NCBI GenBank assembly: GCA_030610855.1
Contig: JAUWQY010000013.1
Location: 1-37,654, forward strand
Source of the DNA: Dehalococcoidia bacterium
Lineage (GTDB): Bacteria > Chloroflexota > Dehalococcoidia > GIF9 > AB-539-J10
DNA: 37,654 bases
Reading direction: 5' to 3'
Under the pieces are notes generated by a model. It saw only the letters and a list, made by a program, of their open reading frames with translations. It was not told the DNA's origin and did no database searches. Shown here one piece after another: positions 25,417 through 34,536 of the stretch. Position 1 is the stretch's first letter, and every line of letters starts with the position of its first letter. Both the position numbers and the translations under genes were made by a program.

Positions 25417-25906
25417 ACATCATGAGCTACTCGATGTCCTGTTGACGGCCCGGAGCCTGAAGGCATCGTCCCGCCGCTCACCGCCATTTCTCTCCCCGGC
25501 AGTTCTGTCACTATTGCTCCTCAACTCCCGCGCAACAGACAGGATACGTAGCAATCCAATTCCAGCGAGAGGCTAGTCATTATTATATCATGCCCCACTC
25601 TCAGGAGTATCCTGAGTAACCTCGCGTGTGTTCAGCTCATTATGATTATGATAACATAGGAATGTTAAAATCCTGTTAAGCCCCGGCAGATGCCGCAGCT
25701 TTCGGGCAGGATCTTCTGGCTTCTTCCCTGTTTTCCGACAGCATTGATGTAGAAGTCGATAAGCCGAGTGGCAGTAACTGAGCGCCGATTCGCATATCCT
25801 CCATGACAGTGAGCCGATAAGCGAGAAAACCCCATCGGGCTATTTAGGGGAACCTGGTCTCCGAGGAATGTCCGTTTTGCTTTGCGGCGCCGTTATCTAT
25901 GCCTTA
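25417..25906. other. Long leader/intergenic region between recR and the beta-helix genes
   Basis: No gene is supported. On the minus strand, a G-rich segment (about 25440-25560) can fold into hairpins, for example GACG/CGTC around 25444-25470. A 47-codon open frame on the minus strand (25665-25806, reading through RLIDFYINAVGKQG and ILPESCGICRG) has no proper start and no family I recognise. It may be a gene remnant. Confidence 0.4.
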
Positions 25907-25938
25907 TTAGAATTCCTGTCTGTTCTCCAACGCCTGCC
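25889..25938 (-). repeat. recR 3' end, parent copy of the repeat at 21302-21351
   Basis: This segment covers the last codons and stop of recR plus 18 bases beyond. It matches 21302-21351 in direct orientation, so the beta-helix gene pair is bracketed by the two copies. Confidence 0.75.
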
Positions 25939-26506
25939 CCAGTGTTAGATCATCGGCGTATTCCAGTTCAGCACCAAAGGGCAAGCCGCGAGCCAGGCGG
26001 GTGACGCGGATGCCGAGAGGCGCGATGATCCGCTGAAGATACATAGCCATAGTCTCGCTCTCTACGTTAGGATTGGTTGCTATAATCACTTCGGTTACCG
26101 AGCCATCTTGAAGACGAGCCAGAAGGTCCTTTATCTTTAGCTCTTCAGGCCCGATACCCTGCGCGGGATTGATAGTTCCGTGAAGCACATGATAAACACC
26201 GTTGTATTTCCTGGTGTGCTCCAGGGGAAGGATATCCGAAGGTCTCTCTACGACACAGATTTTGGAATGGTCACGCTCTGCATCTTGACAAACGGGGCAG
26301 GTGTCGCCATCAGTGTTGTTGAAACAGAGCGAACAGAGCTTTATCTTTTCCTTCAACACTATGATCGCCTCGGCCAAGGCCCTGGCTTCTTCATCAGAAT
26401 TGCGCAATAGATGATAAGTCAGCCTCTGAGCGCTTTTTGGCCCGATGCCGGGCAGTTTGTTGAACTCTTCAATCAGTCGGGCTATAGGCTCAGCCACAAA
26501 TCTCAT
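25907..26506 (-). CDS. recR: Recombination mediator RecR
   Basis: Works with RecO and RecF to load RecA on gapped DNA. The 199-residue protein has the N-terminal helix-hairpin-helix (KLPGIGPKSAQRL at about 18-30). The zinc finger Cys58, Cys61, Cys70, Cys73 follows, then a Toprim domain starting ICVVERPSDI. The C-terminus has TRLARGLPFGAELEYADDLTL. It is the last gene of a dnaX-ybaB-recR set on the minus strand, a common bacterial arrangement. The 96 bases between it and ybaB hold nothing notable. Confidence 0.97.
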   Translation of the reverse strand: MRFVAEPIARLIEEFNKLPGIGPKSAQRLTYHLLRNSDEEARALAEAIIVLKEKIKLCSLCFNNTDGDTCPVCQDAERDHSKICVVERPSDILPLEHTRKYNGVYHVLHGTINPAQGIGPEELKIKDLLARLQDGSVTEVIIATNPNVESETMAMYLQRIIAPLGIRVTRLARGLPFGAELEYADDLTLGQALENRQEF

Positions 26507-26602
26507 CTTCTCTAAACCTTTACCTTGTTCTTGCCTGGCACACAGCGAAAAGCACCGAAGACCCTGACGGCTGACATCCCGCAGCTAACAGCTGATACCT
26601 CA

Positions 26603-26908
26603 CTAGAATAACCCCGGAATATTGAGACCACCTGTCAAGCTGCTAAGATGCTTGCCGGCAAGCTCCTGCGACTTGGTAATAGCCTCGTTGACGCCAGCCA
26701 TGACTAGATCTTGCAGTAACTCAACATCCCGGGCCTCAATCACTTCGGAAGATATGTCCACGGAACGAACCTTCTGATGTCCATCAATCACCACCTTGAC
26801 GGCGCCGCCTCCACTTGTAGCTTCCACAGTCATGTTGCCCAATTCTTCCTGGGCTTTAGCCAGCTTTGCCTGCAGTTGCTGGGCCTGGCGCAGTATTGAT
26901 TTATCCAT
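26603..26908 (-). CDS. ybaB: Nucleoid-associated protein, YbaB/EbfC family
   Basis: Small DNA-binding dimer of 101 residues. The N-terminal helix (MDKSILRQAQQLQAKLAKAQEEL) leads into the beta-sheet core VEATSGGGAVKVVIDGHQKV and a second helix with LLQDLVMAGVNEAI. The start has an AAAGGAGGGAG ribosome binding site. It sits between dnaX (30 bases upstream) and recR, its canonical position. Confidence 0.96.
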   Translation of the reverse strand: MDKSILRQAQQLQAKLAKAQEELGNMTVEATSGGGAVKVVIDGHQKVRSVDISSEVIEARDVELLQDLVMAGVNEAITKSQELAGKHLSSLTGGLNIPGLF

Positions 26909-26938
26909 CTCCCTCCTTTGCTTCGGCTTCGCTCAGGG

Positions 26939-28513
26939 CTACAACTCTTCCTCGCTAATCCTGGCCCCCATTTCCAGAGCAGCTTTAACCACCGGATTGT
27001 GTGTCCTCGCCTCTGAGGGCACCTCTCTCTTATGGTCGACCAGAACACATCTTATCTTATAGGGCCGACCGAAAACCTCTTTGAGCTTCCTCTCCACCAG
27101 ATGTCGGTATTTGGCGTCTTCGATTTTCTCCTTGTGGAAGGAGTAATAGAAACCTAACACCAGTATGTCATCCTCAAGGGCCACGGGGTCACAAGCGCTA
27201 CGCAAGAAGGCGTCGAGATTGCCGCTGGAGCCCTCTCCGCGCAAAGCTCTGATGAACTCCTTCCAGCGACTGCGGAGATGATCAAAGTCCGGGGCAATGT
27301 CTTCGCCTGCAGCCTCAGCCCCGACTCTGGCAGGATCCACTGCCGCAGGAGCCTCAACTTCCTCCAGGAACTCGGTTGTCTCTGTACCTCCCGCTACGTC
27401 CAAAGGCTGAGGTGTGGCTATCCGTTCTTGCCCTGCGTATGGAGACAAAGCACAATCGAGCAAAGCCAATTCCAATGGCAGAGCGGAGTAATTGGCACTT
27501 CGAAGGTCTATGCTGGAGAAAGACTTGACCGCCCTAAGCAAGTAATCCAGTGTCGCACTGGCCGCAAGGTTTCTCATCTCGGCTAGATCCTCGCTAGTCG
27601 TATCTAAAGCCTCTTCGCATCGGGATTTAACCAGCAACAACCCTCGAAGGTATTCTACCAGGCCCAGATTAAACTGACGAAGATCAACACCATCGCTGTT
27701 AAGGCTATTTATGACTCTTAGCCCGGCAGCCATATCCCTGGCCACCACATGTTGTGCTAGTTGCCTGACCCGCCAATCCCGGCTAATACCGAGCTCCGCC
27801 TGAACCCGATCAAGCTCAATCCGATTGCCGTAGTAGGCAATCATCTGCTGCAGAATGTTTTCAGCGTCTCGAAGACTCCCCGTAGCCGCACGAGCAATAA
27901 GCCTTAAGGAATCAGGCTCGATCTGAACTCCCTCCTTCTCGCATATCAGCTTGAGCTTGTCCATTATGTCAGGGTGGCCCAGGCGACGGAAGTTGAACCG
28001 CTGACATCTGGACACTATGGTGGCTATCACCTTGTGCGCCTCTGTGGTAGCCAGAACAAAAATCACATGCCCGGGTGGCTCCTCCAATGTTTTCAGCAGG
28101 GCGTTGCAGGCCGCCTCGGTAAGCATGTGGACTTCGTCTATGATATATACCTTGAAGCGAGCGAGGCTGGGGGCGTAGTTTGCCCTTTCCCTGAGACTAC
28201 GGATTTCGTCAATGCCGCGATTGCTGGCGGCATCAATTTCTATTACATCGAGAGCCCTGCCCTCGGCGATTGAACGACACATAGCGCAGACATTGCATGG
28301 CTCACCGCCTCTCTGCTCAGGACAGTTCACCGCTTTGGCTAAGATGCGCGCCATGCTGGTCTTGCCTGTACCTCGCGGACCGCAGAAAAGATAGGCATGA
28401 GCTATCTTCCCACTTTCCACAGCATGACGCAGAGTCTGAGTCACAGGCTCTTGTCCCAGCACCTCGCTAAGGGTCTGCGGTCGCCACTTGCGGTAGAAAA
28501 CTTCGGAACCCAT
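26939..28513 (-). CDS. dnaX: DNA polymerase III subunit gamma/tau
   Basis: AAA+ clamp-loader ATPase. I chose the ATG at 28513 (MGSEVFYRKWRPQTL), giving 524 residues; the frame is open 30 bases upstream but that segment contains the probable promoter. Walker A is GPRGTGKT (45-52). The zinc module uses Cys64, Cys73, Cys76 and Cys79, Walker B/DEVH lies in IIDEVHML, and sensor 1 in LATTEAHKV. The C-terminal half (about 350-524) is acidic and less conserved, ending in a tau-like domain. No slippery run typical of programmed frameshifting stands out. First gene of the dnaX-ybaB-recR unit. Confidence 0.95.
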   Translation of the reverse strand: MGSEVFYRKWRPQTLSEVLGQEPVTQTLRHAVESGKIAHAYLFCGPRGTGKTSMARILAKAVNCPEQRGGEPCNVCAMCRSIAEGRALDVIEIDAASNRGIDEIRSLRERANYAPSLARFKVYIIDEVHMLTEAACNALLKTLEEPPGHVIFVLATTEAHKVIATIVSRCQRFNFRRLGHPDIMDKLKLICEKEGVQIEPDSLRLIARAATGSLRDAENILQQMIAYYGNRIELDRVQAELGISRDWRVRQLAQHVVARDMAAGLRVINSLNSDGVDLRQFNLGLVEYLRGLLLVKSRCEEALDTTSEDLAEMRNLAASATLDYLLRAVKSFSSIDLRSANYSALPLELALLDCALSPYAGQERIATPQPLDVAGGTETTEFLEEVEAPAAVDPARVGAEAAGEDIAPDFDHLRSRWKEFIRALRGEGSSGNLDAFLRSACDPVALEDDILVLGFYYSFHKEKIEDAKYRHLVERKLKEVFGRPYKIRCVLVDHKREVPSEARTHNPVVKAALEMGARISEEEL

Positions 28514-28525
28514 ATACTGGGGCTT

Positions 28526-28554
28526 ATTATACCACCCCGCCACGTAATCCCGAA
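28526..28554 (-). promoter_or_regulatory. Probable dnaX promoter (leaderless)
   Basis: Perfect TATAAT on the minus strand at 28531-28526, with a poor TTCGGG 17 bases upstream (28554-28549). The start codon is only 12 bases from the -10 box, so the mRNA would have almost no leader; indeed no ribosome binding site precedes the ATG. Confidence 0.45.
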
Positions 28555-28979
28555 AGCAGATCCCCTACACCAAATCACCGGTAACGTATCGGTTTAGAGG
28601 ATTTTGCACCAATGGTGTGCAAGACTATGAAATAAGCGGAGATTCGTGTGTGGGCAGGCTTGTGGATTTGCCTTGAGGACATGCGCAGAAACGGAGCGAA
28701 TAAGAAGCGAGAAAGCACTGGAAGCGGGGGCTGAAGACATGCTGCTCTTTCGAGCTATATGAGGAAGAACTGGTAAGCAGTGGGTTGCAATGGTCACCGG
28801 ACACCGGTGAGCAGGCAGCAGCTCCTTAATCCGCAGCCTGGTGCTTTCCTGTGCCACAGCGTCCCCATTGATACGGCAGGGGCAGAGTTTCCGGAGAGGG
28901 AGCTCTCCCTAGGCAACGTTAAAGAGCTAGCCGCAGTTGCCTGGTTTATCAGGCTTGGGGCACCGAGTCCTTAGTAGCT
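28555..28979. other. Intergenic region rich in hairpins, no supported gene
   Basis: Several perfect short stems are visible: CACCGG/CCGGTG (about 28795-28810), GGAGAG/CTCTCC with a 4-base loop (about 28901-28916), GGCAAC/GTTGCC (about 28912-28941), and GCCTG/CAGGC (28939-28954). A CTGCTC/GAGCAG pairing spans about 28742-28812. A weak plus-strand promoter TTGCAC-16-TATGAA precedes at about 28604-28631. The 87-codon minus-strand frame here has no family resemblance. Possible ncRNA or terminator cluster of the next gene. Confidence 0.35.
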
Positions 28980-29420
28980 TTACTTGTTGGCCATCTTCTC
29001 AGCCCAGTCACCCGCTCCGGGCACCTTCCACATCTTGCCGGTTCCCGCCTGTATCAGAAGGATAATCCACAATACGACCATCAGGATCCAGATAAGTATC
29101 GATAGGATCCAGCCGATAAAGGGAATCCAGGTTAAGATGAGGAGGGCTACGGTTAATACACCGAAGGTCATTATGGATTGCCAGGCATGGAATTTAACGA
29201 AGGTGCTCTTCTTCTCAATGACCACAAAGACTATTCCGGTTATCCACGTAAACAAGTAGCAAAGAAGCCCGGCTATATTGGCTGACATACCTGTGCTACT
29301 CTCCGCTTCCGGCTTAGCTCCGTCTTCAGTTGGTTTTGCCGCAACACCAAGCCCGGTGCCGCACTTGGAGCAGAAGTTGGTTCCCTCAGGATTTTCTGTA
29401 CCACATTTAGAACAGAACAT
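28980..29420 (-). CDS. Zinc-ribbon membrane protein, DUF4870-like
   Basis: A 146-residue protein with an N-terminal zinc ribbon (Cys3, Cys6, Cys17, Cys20; MFCSKCGTENPEG) and a Pro/Glu linker. A Tic20/DUF4870-like membrane region follows with about three hydrophobic segments from residue 46: IAGLLCYLFTWITGIVFVVI, then ILILTWIPFIGWIL-type sequence. The conserved FVKFHAWQS between helices is the family hallmark. The function of the family is unknown. The start follows GGAAGGAGGCGAAT, a strong ribosome binding site. It appears monocistronic, separated from gyrA by a repeat block. Confidence 0.88.
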   Translation of the reverse strand: MFCSKCGTENPEGTNFCSKCGTGLGVAAKPTEDGAKPEAESSTGMSANIAGLLCYLFTWITGIVFVVIEKKSTFVKFHAWQSIMTFGVLTVALLILTWIPFIGWILSILIWILMVVLWIILLIQAGTGKMWKVPGAGDWAEKMANK

Positions 29421-29499
29421 ATTCGCCTCCTTCCATTGAGTTTATGTTAAATGCTACGAATCTGTCAATAGCCTTCTGAAGGTCTTTCGTCACCGTGAA

Positions 29500-29745
29500 C
29501 TTCAGAGCAAGGGCTACGTTCCCCCTTTGGGCGAAGTCTGCCCTGAGTGGTATAAGATACTTCGCGGAGTTTATCCTGAATGGGACTAGATTCTTCGCTT
29601 CGCTCAGAACGACAAGAAGCGAAGGGCCTGGAGTGACACCCCCTTCTGACACTGCGAGGCTGACGAAGTTAGCCTATGCAATCTCATGGAGGGGTGTGGG
29701 ATTGCCACGTCCCGATTGCATCGGGAGTCGCAATGACAAGAGGTC
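29500..29745. repeat. Dispersed repeat block, copy 3 and a second repeat type
   Basis: 29648-29740 begins GACACTGCGAGG and ends GTCGCAATGACAAG, sharing ends and the ATTGCCACG core with copy 2 (19014-19160). Just before it, about 29560-29620 contains GAGTTTATCCTGAATGGGAC and TTCGCTTCGCTCAGAACGAC. These are characteristic of another interspersed repeat whose minus-strand translation reads LSEAKNL. Neither encodes a gene. The block fills the space between gyrA and the zinc-ribbon membrane gene. Confidence 0.7.
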
Positions 29746-29808
29746 AGGGGGCTAGCGCGACAGAGAGTCAAGCTGTCAGAGTGACGGGAGGCGAAGGCCG
29801 TTGCCTGT

Positions 29809-32244
29809 TCACAGGATTTCATCGTGCGGGAAAACCCAGGTGAGGGAAACAACGCTATCATCTTCTCCTAAGCCCATCAACCGGGCTCCCCGGCCACCCC
29901 TGCCCTGAATTGAAACCTGTCCCATAGGAATGTTCACCACGTTACCTCTCGTCGATAACATCACCAGGGAGCCTTGCGGAGAAACAAGCCTGGACGCAAC
30001 TAGGCTCCCCGTTTTCGGGCTAACTCTGTAGGCCCGAACTCCCTTGCCTCCCCTATTGTGAACCGGGTAGTTCTTTATCGGAGTCAGCTTGCCAAAACCT
30101 TTTTCGCTTACGGTAAGCACATGTGCATCGGCAAAGACAATGCCCATGCCGACAACATAATCGTCAACAAGACGAATGCCACGAACCCCGCCACTGGTTC
30201 GAGAGGCAGTCCTCAGGTTATTAACCCTAAATCTAATAGCCTGCCCATTTCGGCTCAGCAGGATGACCTCATCCTCGGCGGCGACTACGCCTGCTGAGAT
30301 TAGCTCATCCTTGTTTCTGAGCCCCATAGCAATAATGCCAGTTCTCCTTATCGAGGCAAATGCACTTAGAGTAGTCTTCTTTATCACGCCACCCCTGGTA
30401 GCCATTAGCAGGAACTTATCCGACGGAAAGCCATCTATTGCCAATAACACCGTCACTTCGTCTTCCAGATCGACAGGCAGCAGATTAACCAGGGCCATCC
30501 CCTTGGTGGTGCGGGATGAATCCTCGGGAATCTCGTAGCACTTAAGACAGTAAACCTTACTGGTGCGGGTAAAGAAAAGCAGATTATCATGAGTGTCGGC
30601 AACCAGGATATGGTTCACTGTATCACGGTCCCGGACTACCATTCCGATGACGCCCTTTCCGCCGCGGCGCTGTAACCGATAAGTGGCGGCTGGAATCCTC
30701 TTGATGAACCCCCGGCTGGTCAGGGTAACCACCATTGCTTCGTGAGGAACAAGGTCTTCCGTACGAAATTCCTCGATTTCGTCGGCTTCTATTACGGTTC
30801 GCCGAGGATCACCATACTTGGACTTAAGCTCCTGAGCATCTTGGGCAACGACTGATAATACCTTCCGAGGATTGGCCAGCAAATCTTCAAGATAGGACAT
30901 ATTCTTTATCACAGTGGCATATTCCTCAGTTATCTTGTCCTGCTCTAGCTTAGCGAATCTGCGCAGGGGCATGTCAAGGATAGCTTGCGCCTGAATCTGC
31001 GACAGAGCAAAGGCGGCCATCAAATCGGCACGAGCGGACTCTACGGTCTGAGACTGTCGGATAATCTTGATCACCTGGTCAGCATTGTTCAGGGCAATTC
31101 TGAAGCCTTCGAGGATATGAGCCCTGTCCCTTGCCTTACCGAGTTCAAACTCAGACCTCTTTGTAATGACTTGAAAACGGAAGTCGATATAAGAAGTGAG
31201 TGCCTCTTTAAGACTAATGACCTTCGGTTGCCCATTAAGCAAGGCGACCATGTTGATAAAGAAGGCAGACTGCATTGCGGTATACTTGTAGAGGTTATTG
31301 AGAACTTGTCGAGTCTGTGCTTCTTTTCTGAGTTCGATAACAATACGCATGCCTTCCCTATCCGACTCATCACGCACCTCGGCTATCCCTGATATTCTCT
31401 TCGCTTTGACCAGCTCAGCTATCCTCTCTACCAAAGCTGCCTTGTTCACCTGATACGGGAGCTCGCTGACAACTATTTGTCTCCTGCCCCCCTTGCCACT
31501 CACCTCGCCGGCTCTAGCACGGAGTACAATCTTTCCTTGCCCTGTAGTATAAGCACTGTCTATGCCCTCTCTACCCCAGATGATGCCGGCAGTGGGAAAA
31601 TCGGGGCCTGTGACCAATTCCATTAGTTCTTCCACCGTAGCCTCGGGATTATCAACTAGATGGACAATGGCATCACATATCTCGCCCAAGTTGTGGGGAG
31701 GGATATTGGTCGTCATTCCCACAGCTATGCCCGACGAACCACCGACTAATAAGTTAGGCAACCTGGCGGGTAAGACAGATGGTTCCTGGAGAGAGCCATC
31801 GAAGTTGGGGACGAAGTCGACAGTATTCCTCTCGATGTCAACCAGCATTTCCTCGGCGATCTCAGAAAGGCGAGCTTCGGTATACCTCATTGCCGCCGGT
31901 GGGTCATTGTCAACGCTGCCGAAATTGCCCTGCCCATCAACGAGGGGATACCTCAGAGAGAAATCCTGAGCCATGCGCACCATAGCCTCATATATCGGCG
32001 CATCTCCATGGGGGTGATACTTCCCCATGACTTCACCGACAATGCGGGCGCTCTTCTTGTATGGGCTGTTGTGGCGTAACCCGAGGCCATCGATGGCGTA
32101 CAGAATGCGCCGTTGCACTGGTTTCAATCCGTCGCGCGCATCGGGCAAGGCTCGCGAGACGATTACGCTCATAGCGTAGTCCAGATAGGAGCTCTTCATC
32201 TCCTGTTCGATATCGATAGGCTTTACTATTGACACTTCTGTCAA
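29809..32244 (-). CDS. gyrA: DNA gyrase subunit A
   Basis: The breakage-reunion subunit of DNA gyrase, 811 residues. The catalytic tyrosine is Tyr121 in AAMRYTEAR. The quinolone-resistance region reads [15 protein letters not shown], so the positions matching E. coli Ser83 and Asp87 are Ala82 and Glu86. The GyrA box QRRGGKG, present in the C-terminal beta-pinwheel, marks this as gyrase rather than topoisomerase IV. The start is TTG, three bases after the TPR gene stop, with GAGAGGA upstream; a GTG three codons later is an alternative. gyrB is not adjacent. Confidence 0.97.
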   Translation of the reverse strand: MTEVSIVKPIDIEQEMKSSYLDYAMSVIVSRALPDARDGLKPVQRRILYAIDGLGLRHNSPYKKSARIVGEVMGKYHPHGDAPIYEAMVRMAQDFSLRYPLVDGQGNFGSVDNDPPAAMRYTEARLSEIAEEMLVDIERNTVDFVPNFDGSLQEPSVLPARLPNLLVGGSSGIAVGMTTNIPPHNLGEICDAIVHLVDNPEATVEELMELVTGPDFPTAGIIWGREGIDSAYTTGQGKIVLRARAGEVSGKGGRRQIVVSELPYQVNKAALVERIAELVKAKRISGIAEVRDESDREGMRIVIELRKEAQTRQVLNNLYKYTAMQSAFFINMVALLNGQPKVISLKEALTSYIDFRFQVITKRSEFELGKARDRAHILEGFRIALNNADQVIKIIRQSQTVESARADLMAAFALSQIQAQAILDMPLRRFAKLEQDKITEEYATVIKNMSYLEDLLANPRKVLSVVAQDAQELKSKYGDPRRTVIEADEIEEFRTEDLVPHEAMVVTLTSRGFIKRIPAATYRLQRRGGKGVIGMVVRDRDTVNHILVADTHDNLLFFTRTSKVYCLKCYEIPEDSSRTTKGMALVNLLPVDLEDEVTVLLAIDGFPSDKFLLMATRGGVIKKTTLSAFASIRRTGIIAMGLRNKDELISAGVVAAEDEVILLSRNGQAIRFRVNNLRTASRTSGGVRGIRLVDDYVVGMGIVFADAHVLTVSEKGFGKLTPIKNYPVHNRGGKGVRAYRVSPKTGSLVASRLVSPQGSLVMLSTRGNVVNIPMGQVSIQGRGGRGARLMGLGEDDSVVSLTWVFPHDEIL

Positions 32245-32247
32245 ATC

Positions 32248-33126
32248 TCAGATTCCTCTCTCACTGTCTTCACCAACAACAGTGAAACCCTCAGGTAAGA
32301 ATTCCTCTTCGCCGCCGGCGTCATCTTCTTCCTCATAATCGCCAAGGTCCGGCAAGGCCTCACCTTCATCGGTAGAACCTCCTCGTGTGAGGAGTCTTTC
32401 TCTAATGCGGGTGCGCAGGTGCTCCTCAGCCTTGACAGGAAAAGAGGGGCGTCCGGCCTGGCTGGGATGCTGACACATCTCTTTGATAACTACCTGCACC
32501 TTACTGTCTGCTACATTGAGGATCGCCGCATCATACCTGTTGCCACCTTGCATTAGCTGGACGAGGCGCAATCCCTGTCTCGGTTCCACCTCTCCCAGAT
32601 ATTCTCCATCCTCGCTTTTCACAATCAAGTGTTGTCCTCTCACTTCCAGGTGCACCTGGTCACCAAACGTCGTTTTAGCTAATACGTTGCCGGAAGCCAC
32701 ATTGCGCAGATCAACCACCCCGGCCTTGCCCATTTCAGTCATGAAGAGATCAAGAGCAACCCTCCGAGTTGGACTTCGTGAGGTCAGAATCCTATCTGAG
32801 TCATCTCTCAGAGCTGCCATAGACTCTGACAAACTTGTCAAGCGGGCAAGATTCTTCTTAGCAATAGTGTTCTGAGGGACAAGCTCCAAGGCCGTGAAGT
32901 AGGCTTCTTTGGCTCCGCCAAAATCACCTAACTCTGTCAACGCTCGGCCAAGACGATTATGGGTCTCGGCATCAGCCGGAAATTGCTCGATTATGCGTCT
33001 GTTTATCGCTTCCGCCTCCTCCCACCTGCCATGAAGAGCAAGGTTTATGGCTTCCCTGCTCAGTCGCTCTCTTAATCGGGCTCTTTCTTCCTCCTGATAT
33101 TGGTACGACCCTATATACATTTCCAT
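32248..33126 (-). CDS. TPR-repeat protein with acidic C-terminus
   Basis: A 292-residue protein. About three tetratricopeptide-type helix pairs lie at residues 22-100 (LHGRWEEAEAINRRIIEQFP, then NRLGRALTELGDFGGAKEAY). A beta-rich middle region at about 140-225 follows (TFGDQVHLEVRGQHLIVKS, YLGEVEPRQGLRL). The end is very acidic. No signal peptide or membrane segment is seen, so it is probably cytoplasmic. Function unknown. It is coupled to gyrA, three bases apart, and preceded closely by a small ORF and the broken apgM. Confidence 0.8.
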   Translation of the reverse strand: MEMYIGSYQYQEEERARLRERLSREAINLALHGRWEEAEAINRRIIEQFPADAETHNRLGRALTELGDFGGAKEAYFTALELVPQNTIAKKNLARLTSLSESMAALRDDSDRILTSRSPTRRVALDLFMTEMGKAGVVDLRNVASGNVLAKTTFGDQVHLEVRGQHLIVKSEDGEYLGEVEPRQGLRLVQLMQGGNRYDAAILNVADSKVQVVIKEMCQHPSQAGRPSFPVKAEEHLRTRIRERLLTRGGSTDEGEALPDLGDYEEEDDAGGEEEFLPEGFTVVGEDSERGI

Positions 33127-33136
33127 TCTACTAAAC

Positions 33137-33334
33137 TCAGGATTTCAGGCTGAGATTGTCAAGGTTCCTTCTCAAGTCCAGGAGCTCTATGCAAGGGCGG
33201 AACAGCATCGCTAAATCTCGGATGTGATACCGCTTATCCCTCTCTTCTGCTATCGCGACATTGCGAGCTGCGCTCGTGATCTTCTCCGCATCGGTTATCG
33301 ACCTGCCACAATGCTCCTGAACTATCAGCGCCAT
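33137..33334 (-). CDS. Small hypothetical protein
   Basis: A 65-residue frame starting 14 bases after the apgM stop and ending 10 bases before the TPR gene. Its tight fit in the gene string and a composition without stop-avoidance oddities suggest it is real. It is mainly helical and charged (AEERDKRYHIRDLAMLF), with no motif I recognise. No strong ribosome binding site precedes the ATG, so it could be an accidental frame. Confidence 0.45.
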   Translation of the reverse strand: MALIVQEHCGRSITDAEKITSAARNVAIAEERDKRYHIRDLAMLFRPCIELLDLRRNLDNLSLKS

Positions 33335-33348
33335 CTGTTCGTGTCCGT

Positions 33349-34534
33349 TTATTCTATCAGCCTGCTCATAATATTACACCCCTCCCTGATAAAGACGCCT
33401 GTGGCTTTTGCTTCTGTCTCGGTAAATCTCTTGGCCCCGCTGGCCGTAAACCCGGGCCCCCAGAGCATAAATGGAACGGGATCAGCAACGTGGGTCTGAA
33501 CTTCAATCGGTGTGGCGTGGTCAGGCAGAACTAGCACCCGAAGCGCATCCTTGTCCCAGGCAAGAAGCCGACTCACAATCTCCTTGTCTACTGCCTGGAT
33601 AGCCTCTGTCTTCTCTTCAACCAGGCCGGCATGAGCTGCATCGTCGGTTGCTTCCATATGGATAACTACCATAACATGTTCCTCAAGTGCTTCCAGCGCA
33701 CCAACAGCCTGAGAGACGTAGTCATTGTCCGGCCCGCCAGTAACGCCAGGGATATTAAGCACCTTCATACCGACCATTTGGGCTAGGCCCCGCATAACAT
33801 CGACTGCTGATGTCACGGCAGCATCAAGTCCGCAGACCTCCTTGAAGGACGGCATATCGGGTATTTTAGCACTACCCCAGAAAAGCCATATCATACTGGC
33901 CGGCATGTCTCCTCGTATTCGTCGCTCTATGTTCACAGGATGGTCGTGAAGCACACGGGCGGAGCGTTCCATGAGGTCTCCTCAGCAGGTCGCTCCCTGG
34001 CCCTCTGGGAAGGAATCCGGCAATAGCCTTGTCCGGAATATCATGCGGGGGGGTACAATTGGCCAGGAGCGTGTCTTCCCTCCCTCTTATCTTGCATATA
34101 TGCCTATAGCTGAGGCCGGGATAGAAATGCAGGTTGTCGTTGCCAAGGTTTTCGTTCAGACTGGCAATAAGAACTCGGGCCTCGCCAGTACTGATAAGCC
34201 CGCAACTATAGCTCCACATCCTCCGGTAGCGAACGGTCACCAGGTTGCAGCGAAAAACGACATCTCCTTCGCTGAGAGGAATACCCATGCCCTCAGCTTC
34301 AATGGCGCTCCTGCCCCGGAAGTGAACCCTGGGGTCATATCCTAACACCGACATGCAGGCACAGGCACTGCTAGGCTTCATCCCCGGTGGCACGTTACAA
34401 ACCAGACCGACGACACTCGCCTTTGCCATAGCATCCAAGTTGGGCGTGTGCGCCAGCTCCAGACAAGTCCTTCCACCGTGGCCACCCAACGGCTAACCTG
34501 ATGCCCCGTCAAGTATCAGCACGCAGTACTTCAT
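33349..34534 (-). pseudogene. apgM: Archaeal-type cofactor-independent phosphoglycerate mutase, broken
   Basis: An alkaline-phosphatase-superfamily mutase interconverting 3- and 2-phosphoglycerate. The original ATG is at 34534 (MKYCVLILDGASG), but codon 14, normally Trp in this family, is TAG (34495-34493). The rest continues in frame (GGHGGRTCLELAHTPNLDAMA, PSSACACMSVLGYDP). Around 33972-33990 the frame shifts by one extra base: the first part ends near GPGSDLL and the second resumes at ERSARVLHDHPVN to the true C-terminus (GCNIMSRLIE). The total span is 1186 bases, one more than a multiple of three. Two independent lesions point to a pseudogene, unless both are sequencing or assembly errors. 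Confidence 0.85.
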
Positions 34535-34536
34535 TC

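Noticed and set aside
25665-25806. 47-codon minus-strand frame reading RLIDFYINAVGKQG ... ILPESCGICRG
   Set aside because: No start codon with a ribosome binding site and no recognised family; possibly a gene remnant, but not supportable.
28594-28857. 87-codon minus-strand frame upstream of dnaX
   Set aside because: No family resemblance, no ribosome binding site, and the region is dominated by hairpins.
29407-29652. 81-codon minus-strand frame between the zinc-ribbon gene and gyrA
   Set aside because: Its translation (LSEAKNLVPFRIN) is the typical by-product of an interspersed repeat, and it overlaps the zinc-ribbon gene start.
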